From contig NC_088911.1 in NCBI RefSeq assembly GCF_963576675.1, positions 59,977,756 through 60,041,755 of the forward strand: a stretch of 64,000 nt of DNA, in the 5' to 3' direction. The notes under the pieces were generated by a model. The model was not told where the DNA came from. It did no database searches and was given only the letters and a program-made list of their open reading frames with translations. Positions 20,931-30,863 of the stretch are shown here, in pieces (within the stretch, counting starts at the first letter, position 1; every line of letters starts with the position of its first letter). The position numbers and the translations under genes are program-made. The stretch comes from Euphorbia lathyris. Taxonomy: Eukaryota; Streptophyta; Magnoliopsida; Malpighiales; Euphorbiaceae.

Positions 20931-20973
20931 ATGGATAGTGAAGAATTATGTCTAGCAGACAGTGCAACTACTC
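20931..20973 (+). pseudogene. Copia pol, N-terminal piece (before the gypsy insertion)
   Basis: ATG at 20931 opens MDSEELCLADSATT, the start of the copia protease, with the active-site Asp in the ADSATT context (related elements have DSG or DSA here). The frame is cut at 20973 by the Ty3/gypsy element and continues at 30864. TACTC at 20969-20973 is the left target site. Confidence 0.8.
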
Positions 20974-21439
20974 TGATAACCCGCGAAGCCCAAAACGGGT
21001 TATATTCATTTCGCAAGCCCAGCCCATATTAAAACCCCATGGGCTAAGATTGGACGGGACCCGAATGAAGGAAGCGGGCGCAGCGAGTAAACCGCCCCGA
21101 ATTCCTAAACGGAGCGTCAAGACTCCCACTCAGAACCACGTTCGTTGCCATGAAAGCCACGAAAGGGACATGGCCTAAAAAGGGGTAACCGCCCTCAAAA
21201 CGTGGCCCACTAAGGAGTAACCGCCCTCGGCGGTTACCCAAAAAACACCTATAAAAGGCCTTAAGAATAAGGGGGGAGGTACGTTCACATTTTTTCCCAC
21301 AAAGCTATTTCTAAATTATAGACTCATTTTTACAAAAACTGACTTGATCGTCGGAGAGTTTTCCCGGAGATCCTGTCTCCGGTTTTGTTTTGCAGGTAAC
21401 TCCGGCAAAGAATATCAAAGCGGATCCAGCAAGTTATCA
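20974..21439 (+). repeat. 5' LTR of the Retand-type element
   Basis: The terminal inverted repeat TGATAAC/GTTATCA is perfect. TATAAAAG at 21250-21257 is a strong TATA box. Upstream of it are three AACCGCC motifs and one inverted copy. The sequence after the LTR, TTGGTGCGGTGAAGGTGG, is the expected primer-site position; I did not assign the tRNA. Confidence 0.92.
21187..21257 (+). promoter_or_regulatory. LTR core promoter: AACCGCC repeats, hairpin and TATA box
   Basis: AACCGCC occurs at 21090, 21187 and 21219, with its complement GGCGGTT at 21229. The last two form the hairpin TAACCGCCCTCGGCGGTTA. TATAAAAG follows at 21250. TAACCG/CGGTTA matches the plant MYB core CNGTTR. The 3' LTR and the diverged LTR at 62971 keep the same hairpin and TATA order. 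Confidence 0.6.
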
Positions 21440-21497
21440 TTGGTGCGGTGAAGGTGGACCTTTTTTACCAACACTTGGTTAAAGGTACACGAAGAAC

Positions 21498-24437
21498 ATG
21501 TCAGAACCATCACGAACGACCGGTGTTACGACCAGATCCACTAGCATGAACTCACGAGGTTCACGGATTGCAAATTCGCAGCCTGCAGGTACTCAGCCTG
21601 TGGTGCCTAGCTCGTCAGGCCCCTCGGGACAATTGGGTCCCTTATTGGAAGTGCAGGTGCAAAATGAAATAGAGATGTCCAATAGCGATTTCGTGCAGAT
21701 GGCAGGACAGGTCTTGGCTTCGAATATGAGCCAGGCGGCTGGCGATCGAATGATTAATTTATTAACCGCCCTCGCCGAACGCGATACCGCCATGGCGCCT
21801 GCCCCTCAGGAACCTGTGGTTATCTCAACACAATCACCGACTATTCCTGTCATACCTGTCCTTCCGCAGCCATCTCAGGTGCCAAATCAAGTGGGCCAGA
21901 ATAGTCGCACGAATCCACACAGTCACCCGAGCAACTACTCGCACCCAGATCTTATTACGACGACATCTCCAACCTGGCAGCCATCCCAACCGTTGCCAGG
22001 AATGCAAGGCACTCTTCCGCTACAACAACTGGACCCTTTTCCTCACAGACGTTCGGAATTGATGACGCCTAACACAACTATGTCTGGGCGTGAGCACACA
22101 TGGAACTTTGATCCTATAACGGGACGGCGATTGGTCCACCAACAGGCACCCGTCTCAACACCGATGGGCGAGTGGATGCCATCCAGAATTCACCAGCAGC
22201 GGATGGAAGAGGTCCGGCGAGTACCCGATATTGACTTAGAAGATCAATTACGGAGCATGATGGAGCGAATGGGGTACTCACCTCGGCCGAGAGCAGAGGT
22301 CCAGAGCGATTCACCTTTTTCCCCTTCGTTGCGGGAATTCATTCCAGATCACAGAATCAAAGCACCTGCCATACCAAAATACTATGGGGATCCAAATTCT
22401 GACCCTGAGGCTCATGTCAGGAACTACAGAGAGTTAATGGATGTTGCAGGGGCAAGTGAAAGCATAATTTGCAGGTTATTCTCGACAACTTTGGGCGGTG
22501 CGGCATCTGATTGGTTTCGATCTTTACCGGCAGAATCTATTCACAATTGGCAACAATATAGTCGGGATTTCTGTGCGAAGTTCGTGGGCTGTAAAGCGGC
22601 AGATGTGACAGATAGGCAGCTTAAGGAGATCAAACAGAGAAACTATAATTCCCTAAGGGAATTTGTTGTCGCCTTTAACGATATCCTGGTGCGATTGCAG
22701 AACCCAGATATCGTGAGTATTCGCAACATCATGGCGGATGGAACCACAGATTGGAGCATGCGGGAAGAAATCATCCGTAACAAACCACGCACTGTAGCCG
22801 AGCTCATGAAGATAGCAAAGGAATTCATGAAAGTGGATGATGTCAACAGGGAACATAGGGCCCAAACTCGGCGAGAAAGAGATGCCGCTAGAACCACTTC
22901 GGACAGTCGGCGTCAGACCCAGTCCAAAAGTAATTTTGTTCGAAGAGGCGATCGTCCCTTTCAAGGTGGAGGATATCACACACCACTAAACACGACTCGC
23001 CAAGAGGTGTTACTTTGGATCGAAAAGAGCCCCTTGAAGAAGGATGTGCGGTTCCCCGAGGTGAAAGGCCGAACCAGTTTGGGGCGCTATCCCAGTAAGT
23101 ATTGCAGGTTCCACAGGTTGAATGGCCATGACACAGATGATTGCTACGAACTGAAGAAGGAAATAGAAAAACTGATCGAGAGAGGCAAGCTGAGTCAATT
23201 TGTAAGAAAAGAAACAGCTGATGAGAAAACAACGCTCCCGCATGAGGGAGAAACACGGCCAGAAAAGAAGCAGAAGAAAGGGGTGATAAACGTGATAGCA
23301 GGTGGAATCTACGAGCCTCCAACAAAAAGAACTCGCCGTGAACGGCGAAAGAGCAACACACATAGGGGGGATGCCCTCAATTACTCATTTGCGAGAATCA
23401 CGGAGCCACATGCGGATGCCCTGGTGATCACGATGGCTATTGAAGGATGGGACGTCAAGCGGGTCCTTATCGAAACAGGCAGTTCTTGCAACGTCATTAC
23501 CCGGACAGCATTCAACAAGTTGGGAATCAACGACGAGCGGGTGGAACACACCTTCATGGATGTAACTGGTTTTGGGGGTCAATCCTCCCAAACAAGTGGG
23601 CAGGTGGTGTTGGAGGCAGAAATGGGCGATAAGAATCTAAAATGGCGAGGTGATTTAGAATTCGCAATTGTTGATCTCCCACTGGCCTACAACATAATTC
23701 TGGGACGGCCATTCCTGTCGGAGACGGAGTCGCTCATCTCAATGAAGCATTTAACGTTACATTTGCCAACACACCAAGGGCGAGTCATAGTTGAAGGTGA
23801 TCAACTTGTATCTCAACAGGCCTATACATTATCACTTGAACCAAAACCGGAAGAGGAGGATAAAGTCGAAGAGAAGCTGCCGGCGGAAGCATTGGGAGAA
23901 ACGGAACTATTCGCCATCTCGAATGATAAGAACGTGCGAATAGCGGCTGGACTCTCAGAAGAAACAAAGAAGGCCATTACCGAGGTATTGATCCAATGTG
24001 AGTCGGCATTTGCCGCCCCAAATGAAGTGTTAAAAGGAATAAGCCCAGACGTAGCAACCCATCGGTTGAATGTAGACAAAAGGGCAACCCCAGTGCGGCA
24101 AAAGAAGAGGGGACATGCTCCTGAGCGGCAAAAGGCGATTGAAAAAGCAGTGGCGGACTTGCTAAGGTCGGATGCGATTCGAGAAGTCACCTATCCGGAA
24201 TGGCTAGCCAATGTGGTGCTAGTCAAAAAGCTGAATGGAACGTACAGAATGTGCGTCGACTTCAACGACTTGAACAAGGCATGTCCGAAAGATATGTATC
24301 CACTTCCTAACATTGATATATTGGTAGATGGAACTGCAGGATATGAAGCTTTATCATTCACCGACGTGAAATCCAGTTACCATCAGATACCCATGGAGAA
24401 GGCGGATGAAATCAAAACATCATTCATAACTCACTAG
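21498..24437 (+). pseudogene. Retand-type gag, protease and start of reverse transcriptase
   Basis: This is 979 codons open from an ATG at 21498 to a TAG at 24435-24437. Residues 1-270 are a low-complexity Ser/Pro/Gln-rich N-terminus. Gag capsid homology follows (SDPEAHVRNYRELMD, LGGAASDWFRSLP, WQQYSRDFCAKF). A zinc-finger-like CRFHRLNGHDTDDC lies near residue 540. The protease core is near residue 655-770 (VLIETGSSCNVI ... ILGRPFL). Its catalytic position is Glu (GAA, 23472-23474), where the family has Asp. Reverse transcriptase begins near residue 870 (YPEWLANVVLVKK, MCVDFNDLNKACPKD). The frame continues unchanged after the stop. Confidence 0.88.
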
Positions 24438-27119
24438 GCGACTTATTGCTTCAAGGTGATGCCCTTTGGATTGAAAAACGCGGGAGCAACATACCAGAGG
24501 ATGATGAACAAGATATTTTCAGACAAATCCGGTGAGAACTTCTCGATCTATGTTGATGACATGATCATCAAAAGCAAGAAAATGCAAGACCACCCGCGGG
24601 ATATCAAAGAAATCCTAGAAGTGTTGATCAAATATGGCCTCAAATTGAACCCAGAGAAATGCACATTCGGAGCAAGAGCGGGAAAGTTCCTGGGTTTCAT
24701 TGTTAGCGGCAAAGGGGTTGAGGCGAATCCTGAGAAGGTTAAAGCAGTAATGGAGATGAAGACGCCAAGGAACATAAGGGAAGTACAGAGACTGAACGGG
24801 CGGTTGGTGGCATTAGGGCGATTCATATCATGCTCAGCTAGGCGATGTCTACCTTTCTACAATGCCATCAAAAAATCCAAGTCCTTTGAATGGACGCCGG
24901 ATTGTCAAGAAGCATTTGAGGGGATAAAGCGATTACTATGTTATCCGCCCTTAATGAGCAGGCCGGAAGACGGAGAAGATCTGTTTCTTTATGTATCCGT
25001 CACCAGCATGGCGATATGCACTGTGATGGTGTGAAAAGAAGAAGGGCAACAATATCCAGTATACTACGTGAGCAAAGTCTTGAAGGACGCAGAACTCCGG
25101 TATTCGAAGTTGGGCAAAATGGCCCTCGCGGTGATAACCACGGTGACTAGATTGAAACCATATTTTCAGGCGCATACTGTCATTGTGAGAACTGGCATCC
25201 CAATGCGAAAGGTACTGCAGAAACCTGACGCATCCGGCCGGTTGATGGAATGGTCAATTCGCCTGGGCGAATTCGATATCCGCTATGAAGGAAGACCAGC
25301 GCTAAAGAGCCAAGTGCTCGCCGACTTCGTGAACGAATTCACCTGGGATGATGATGAATTTCCAAAGGCACAAAAAGAAGAGTGGAGCATGTACACAGAT
25401 GGGGCCTTATCTGCAGACGGAGCTGGGCTAGGAATCGTCATCAAAGGTCCGGAGGTTATCCGCCTGTACTATGCAGCAAAATTAACTTTCAAAACTACCA
25501 ATAATGCCACAGAATACGAGGCTATGATATGTGGATTGAGGTTGCTCAATGAACTCACCCCAGAAAGAGTGGTAATCTACAGCGATTCCAAACTCATGAT
25601 AAACCAGATCACAAAAAATTATCTGGTGAAACAGGAGGAGCTAGTAAAATACCATCAGGTGGTCAGCCGATTGACACAAGAGTTAACACACAAGGGAGTC
25701 GTTTGGGAGATGGTGCATGTTCCACGAGGCCAAAATGCAAAAGCTGACGAATTGGCAAAAGCAGCGGCAAGTAGAGAACCATGGAGTCAAAAAGCATGCA
25801 GCTTGGAAATAAAATCGGCACCAGCATTCGAGGTTGATCAGATTATGATCATCGAGGAACTGGAAGACGATGAAGATTTGCGGATGCCAATCCGTCAATA
25901 TCTGGAGCAGGGAGATTTGCCGGTTGATAAGAGCTTAGCCAGAAAAATAATTGGGAAGTCGGCACGATACTCAATGCGGGATGGAACTTTGTATCGGAAA
26001 TCGTACACATGTCCATGGTTGAAATGCGTTAGTCGCAATGAAGGAGACTATGTGCTGCGAGAACTACACGAAGGAATTTGTGGCGCGCACGAAGCTTCGG
26101 CGGCATTGGTAAGAAAGGTCAAACTGATGGGATACTACTGGCCCAAGGTGGTGGAAGATTCCCAAAAGATGGTTGCGGAATGTCACAACTGTCAAATCCA
26201 TGCGAATGAAAAGCATGTTCCCGGAGCTGAACAAATCACTATAATGACGGCGTGGCCATTCGCAACATAGGGAATTGATATAGTGGGTCCATTCCCAGAA
26301 ACAACAAAGAAAATGAAGTATTTGATAGTCGCAGTGGACCACTTCAGCAAATGGGTAGAAGCGGAGGCAGTAACCGCACAAACACCTGAGCGAATGATCG
26401 AGTTCTTACGAGAGAACATTATCATGCGATTTGGGATCCCGCAGAAGCTTATAACCGACAATGGCACCCAGTTCAACTGTGCCAAGTTCAAAACATACTG
26501 CGAAAGAATGGGAATCAAGAATCATTTTTCTTCTGTAAACCATCCCCAATCAAATGGTATGACGGAGGTTACCAACAGGGACATAGTTCAAGGCATCAAG
26601 AAGCGGCTAGGTGACAAAAAAACAGGTTGGGCGGATGAGATACCCCATATGTTGTGGGCATACAGAACCTCTGTAAAGGCAGCAACAGGCGAAACACCTT
26701 TCTCGCTAGTTTATGGAGCCGAAGCAGTCCTACCTGTTGAAATCAAGTCGCCCACAGATCGGACAATTTATTATTGCGACACACAAAATCCTATCAACAT
26801 CAGAGATGCTTTGGATTCTGTGGAGGAACGAAGAGAAAAAGCTTACATGCGAATGGCAATGTACCGCAATAGAATCAAGAAATACCATGACAGAAGAGTG
26901 TGAAAAGTAATGATCAACGAAAACGACTTGGTCTTGAAAAAAGCAGATAAAATACAGTCTAGAGATGGCAAAGGCAAGCTAGGCGTCAACTGGATCGGGC
27001 CATACAAAGTATCCAAGAAGATGGGACCGGCCACTTTCGAAATAGAAGAAATGAGTGGAAAGAAGCTCCCGCGCACCTGGAATCTAGAGAATCTACGCCT
27101 ATATAGAAAGGCCGAGTAG
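24438..27119 (+). pseudogene. Retand-type pol: rest of RT, RNase H and integrase, three further stops
   Basis: It is in the same frame as the preceding gag-pol part. The YVDD catalytic box lies near 24550 (FSIYVDDMIIKSK). RNase H lies at about 25380-25790 (MYTDGALSADGAGLG, YEAMICGLRLL, VVIYSDSKLMINQI, QNAKADELAKAA). The integrase zinc finger is near 26070-26200 (HEGICGAHEA ... CHNCQIH). The catalytic residues are in GIDIVGPFP, ITDNGTQF and TEVTNR. Stops are at 25032 (TGA), 26268 (TAG) and 26901 (TGA). The frame ends TAG at 27119, giving 1,874 codons in total with the upstream part. The homologous codons at 56416-59853 are sense, and all four breaks are transitions. Confidence 0.88.
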
Positions 27120-27157
27120 TTCGAGGAAATGACGAGTACTCTTTTTCCTTTTATGAG

Positions 27158-27198
27158 TTTTTCCCACTGGGTTTTCTGATAAAAGGTTTTAATGAGGC
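27158..27198 (+). other. Conserved post-pol motif (TTTTTCCCACTGGGTTTTC type)
   Basis: About 40 bp after the pol stop is TTTTTCCCACTGGGTTTTCT followed by GATAAAAGGTTTTAATGAGG. The same block lies after pol in the second gypsy copy (59892-59932), and after pol in the unrelated copia element (34256-34297). Confidence 0.85.
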
Positions 27199-27303
27199 TT
27201 CGATCCCGCACAATTGGTGTACATATGTAATAAACTTTTTCTCGTCATCAATAAAAGTTATTACATTCACCCAGTATGTTACAACAAAATGCGGATTCTT
27301 TAC

Positions 27304-27540
27304 AAAAACACATAAATGTGTTGCCTCTTAAAGAAAGGCGGATGCATGATTACGCATCACTCGCAAAAAACCTTAGGGTTAAAATCAAAAACACATAAAT
27401 GTGTTGCCTGTTAAAGAAAGGCGGATGCTTGATTACGCATCACTCGCAAAAAACCTTAGGGTTAAAATCAAAAACACATAAATGTGTTGCCTGTTAAAGA
27501 AAGGCGGATGCATGATTACGCATCACTCGCAAAACCTTAT
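27304..27540 (+). repeat. 83-bp tandem repeat, about 2.9 copies
   Basis: The units begin AAAAACACATAAATGTGTTG at 27304, 27387 and 27470, exactly 83 bp apart, and are almost identical. Each contains AAAGAAAGGCGGATG and GATTACGCATCACTCGCAAA. The related element at 60 kb has just over one copy. Tandem repeats at this place, between pol and the 3' LTR, are characteristic of Retand. Confidence 0.92.
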
Positions 27541-27811
27541 GATCAAAACTTATGATTATTTTCGAAAGAAGAATTATAAGTTAAGGCATAAAATTAAGCG
27601 AATAAACGAGTACTCAAAATTGCAAAAAGGGTCTGGCCACCCTAGCTATGAAGAAACACAAATATGGAGTCGGCAAAAGGACAAAGGGCACATATAAAGG
27701 GCAAAAAATGACAATCACACACATATGAAAAGCAACAACCGAAAGAAAATATATATATCAGAGCGGTTTGTTACATGGTTTTTACATACAAAAGTCCAAA
27801 TATAAGTTAAG

Positions 27812-30139
27812 CTATGCTACAGCTTCCTCTCCTTCGCCCCTAATGCCCTCCTGGACTGCGGCGACTCCCTCATCTCCTCCGGTAGGAGGATCTACTTCAA
27901 GCGAATCCTCAACCCTTGAATCGGTAACCGCTTCAGTAACCTCTTCGGTGAGAGGTACCTCTTGCACAGGTTGAGAAACGGCTTGGGGTGCCTCTCCTTC
28001 CGCGGGCTGAATAAGGATCTCGCAGCTAATCGGAGGATCCTGAAGACTCTTCCAATCTAAGAAGAGTACCTCATCCATATCAGCATCCTCGGCTTCCAGC
28101 TTATCCCACTCCCCAGTTAAATCCTTTTCAGGGATGGGAACTTTGGGGCGGTTAAGTACTAGACCCTGATGCCCGTGCTCATAAGCGGCATGAATCCGCT
28201 CCCCATACCAGTAGATGCGGGCGCCATCTTCAGCCAAAATCTCCTCAACCCTCTTCTTTTGGGCCTCCTTGAAAGCAGCTAGGTCGTCGAGGGCTTTTTG
28301 CAGTTCATCGGACTTGGCCTGAAGGGATTTAAGGGCCTCCTCCTTCTCGCCCATGGCCTTCTGACAGGTGCCCTCTAGGACCTTCACCTTCCCTTGGACA
28401 TCATCATAAAGCGACTTCTGAGTCGCCAATTCCGTACCAAGACTTTCCAACTCCTTGGCTCGCTCTGCATCCCTTCGTAGAATGCCCTCAGCGAAATTGA
28501 TAATCTGCATATAACACGTCTCACAAATAAAAATGGGCGAATAGAAATATGCGGTTACAATGAACATAAGATATTTGAAAGCGAAGGACAAAGCAATAAT
28601 ATACCTCTACAGAACGCTTCTCGATCCCTTCCACAGCAGTAGGGAGCGGTACTTGCTCGCGCACACGGGAGGCAGAGGGAAGTCGCCCGAGGACATTGCA
28701 TATGGAAGATACAATATCCTTGCAAGAGAAGTTCACGGCCAGGCCGAAAGTCCTAGTCCACCATCCGCTAATATCGGGGATTGGCTGCAAAAGCATAAAG
28801 AAAAATATCAAGAGAACGGCAGATAGCTCATGAGGAAAAAGTAGCAATACGAGAGGGAGTAGATCAAGATACCTCGTGAATGGGGGTGCTACTCTTTCCT
28901 TTAGACGAGGCGGATACAGGTGCGCCGCCAACAGTAAGGGACACAGAAGTGTTCTTCTTTTTAGAACGAGAAGACTCTGTATCCGCACTTATCTTCCGCT
29001 TCCTGGTTAAAGGAAGATCCTCGGAGGCAGAAGCGGGACCTTGTGAAGCGGAAGCCCTAACCGGGGAAGCCACCCAATAGAAGGAATCGTCCCTCCAAAA
29101 GGATCCGCCCCTACAACGGAAGCGGTTTCCATCATCCGCTTCTTTCTTCTCGCCAGGGCTTTAGCCTCCCGATCTGCAGCGATTTGAGATAAAGGATCAC
29201 CCCTGCAAAGGGTTAAAAGAAACCATCAACTTGGAAATAAAAAGTACCTTGCACAAAAACGCGATAAGGAATATAGACAACGCGATCCCCCTTACGGTAC
29301 GCAATCGCTACTCGGCTCCTTAGCATATGAAAGGCCTGATCGTATGTCCATACAAAAGGAGGAGTGCTCTTCAGGAACTTGATAACGGCGGATTCTTCCT
29401 TGCTGGGATACCCGAAGTTCAAACTCTTTACGTTGGGTCGGCTCCAGCAACGAAGGAAGTTCAGGTTTTCCTCATTAAACTTGATAAAAAAGTAAGATCG
29501 ATCCCACTCGCGGATCTTGTTCAGCTTCTCGTCAAAACCATAGTATCCGCTCTGGCGGATGAAAGTGAAATACCCCGCCGAGCTTTTGAAATGGTGGAGC
29601 TTGGAGAAGATTTTGGGCGAAAAGGGAACCTCCAAACAATCCGCCAAGAATTTGTCCAGAGTCAAATCGGCCCAGCTGTTAGGATGCAATTGCCCGGGCG
29701 CGATTCCGTAACCGCCTAGGACGGAAGCAATCTCATCCGCCAGCGGATAAGTGAAGCCGCAGATAATCTGGGCCACGAAAATAGTGAAGTACCCCTTTGG
29801 GAAATCGCCCGGTCCCCTATCCTCCCCAGGAATGATAGTCTCGAGACCTCGGAGCCAGGGATAATGCTCCCGCAAATCATCGATTGTCTCTTGACAAACC
29901 AGACTTCCCGACCTGTCCTTCTTTGGTAACAAACGAGGGGTTGGGACAGGTGGCGGAATCAACTTTTTGGGGTCAAAACCTAAACCCTCGTCGGTTGTAT
30001 TCGCCAGATGAAGGAAGTCGGCGGGATGAGAATTACACCCAGGAGAGCTGGTTGAAGCTTCCTCAACCATCTCTTCGACCTCGTTAGAGACCTCGCGGAC
30101 ATAATCGTCGTCAAACGGCGCGAAGTCGAGGTTTGACAT
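27812..30139 (-). pseudogene. Antisense four-exon gene of the Retand-type element, one-base frameshift
   Basis: Inferred exons are 30139-29248, 29173-28873, 28784-28605 and 28504-27812, with GT-AG introns of 74, 88 and 100 bp. Exon 1 starts MSNLDFAPFDDDY and carries a domain like the 'putative gypsy type transposon' family (PF04195, Transposase_28), with blocks GYFTIFVAQIICGFTYPLAD, GIAPGQLHPNSWADL and FVWTYDQAFHMLRSR. Exon 4 is a coiled coil (ELATQKSLYDDVQGKVKVLE) followed by an acidic tail. Exon 2 is 301 bp instead of 302 in the second copy; the missing base near 29071 shifts the frame and should truncate the product. Its function is not known. It would be transcribed toward pol from near the 3' LTR. 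Confidence 0.75.
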
Positions 30140-30404
30140 GATCGATAAAAGGAAAACAGAAGCAAAAAGCCGAACAAGGAACAAATGTGAAAAGAAAAAC
30201 TTACATGAAAAAGACAACACAGTGAAGTGACGGGATTAAGAGGTCAACGCCGGAAAAGAAGTAACGGAATTAAAAGGTCGACGCCGGAGAAAACGAAAGA
30301 GGGGAAATGCACAAATTCAAAACTTTGAAATAATCGGACAAAGACGAAGCGTCCCCTATAAAAAGACCCTAAAAGGGCTCTTGCTAGACCAAGGGGGAGG
30401 CATG

Positions 30405-30863
30405 TGATAACCCGCGAAGCCCAAAACGGGTTATATTCATTTCGCAAGCCCAACCCATATTAAAGCCCCATGGGCTAAGATTGGACGGGACCCGAATGAA
30501 GGAAGCGGGCGCAGCGAGTAAACCGCCCCGAATTCCTAAACGGAGCGTCAAGACTCCCACTCAGAACCACGTTCGTTGCCATGAAAGCCACGAAAGGGAC
30601 ATGGCCTAAAAAGGGGTAACCGCCCTCAGAACGTGGCCCACTAAGGAGTAACCGCCCTCGGCGGTTACCCAAAAAACACCTATAAAAGGCCTTAAGAATA
30701 AGGGGGGAGGTACGTTCACATTTTTTCCCACAAAGCTATTTCTAAATTATAGACTCATTTTTACAAAAACTGACTTGATCGTCGGAGAGTTTTCCCGGAG
30801 ATCCTGTCTCCGGTTTTGTTTTGCAGGTAACTCCGGCAAAGAATATCAAAGCGGATCCAGCAA
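30405..30863 (+). repeat. 3' LTR of the Retand-type element, last 7 bp missing
   Basis: It matches the 5' LTR with three visible differences (CAGCCC/CAACCC, TTAAAACC/TTAAAGCC, CTCAAAAC/CTCAGAAC). It stops at ...CCAGCAA, without GTTATCA, and the copia sequence resumes directly at CTCATACC. Confidence 0.92.

Larger units (their letters stand above)
20974..30863 (+). mobile_element. Tat/Retand-type Ty3/gypsy element inserted in the copia pol
   Basis: The LTRs at 20974-21439 (466 bp) and 30405-30863 (459 bp) start TGATAACCCGCG; the left one ends AAGTTATCA. I count three differences between them, all A/G. Inside, a single long gag-pol frame (21498-27119) is followed by 83-bp tandem repeats and a four-exon antisense gene, then a polypurine tract AAGGGGGAGG before 30405. 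Gag-pol plus tandem repeats plus an antisense gene before the 3' LTR matches what is known of Retand and its relatives in the Tat lineage. The right junction lacks the last 7 LTR bases and 2 bases of the target site. Confidence 0.88.

Noticed and set aside
20948..21178. Small frames repeated in both Retand LTRs (also 30475-30672)
   Set aside because: They appear in both LTRs only because the LTRs are identical; they overlap U3 promoter motifs and lack protein features.
22643..23363. Minus-strand frames opposite the Retand gag-pol
   Set aside because: Shadows of a clearly conserved sense polyprotein.
28560..28826. Plus-strand frames opposite the antisense gene (also 29327-29719, 60480-60701, 61470-61763, 61907-62245)
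   Set aside because: They are shadows. The minus strand has the matching domain, conserved splice sites and the frame conserved between both elements.
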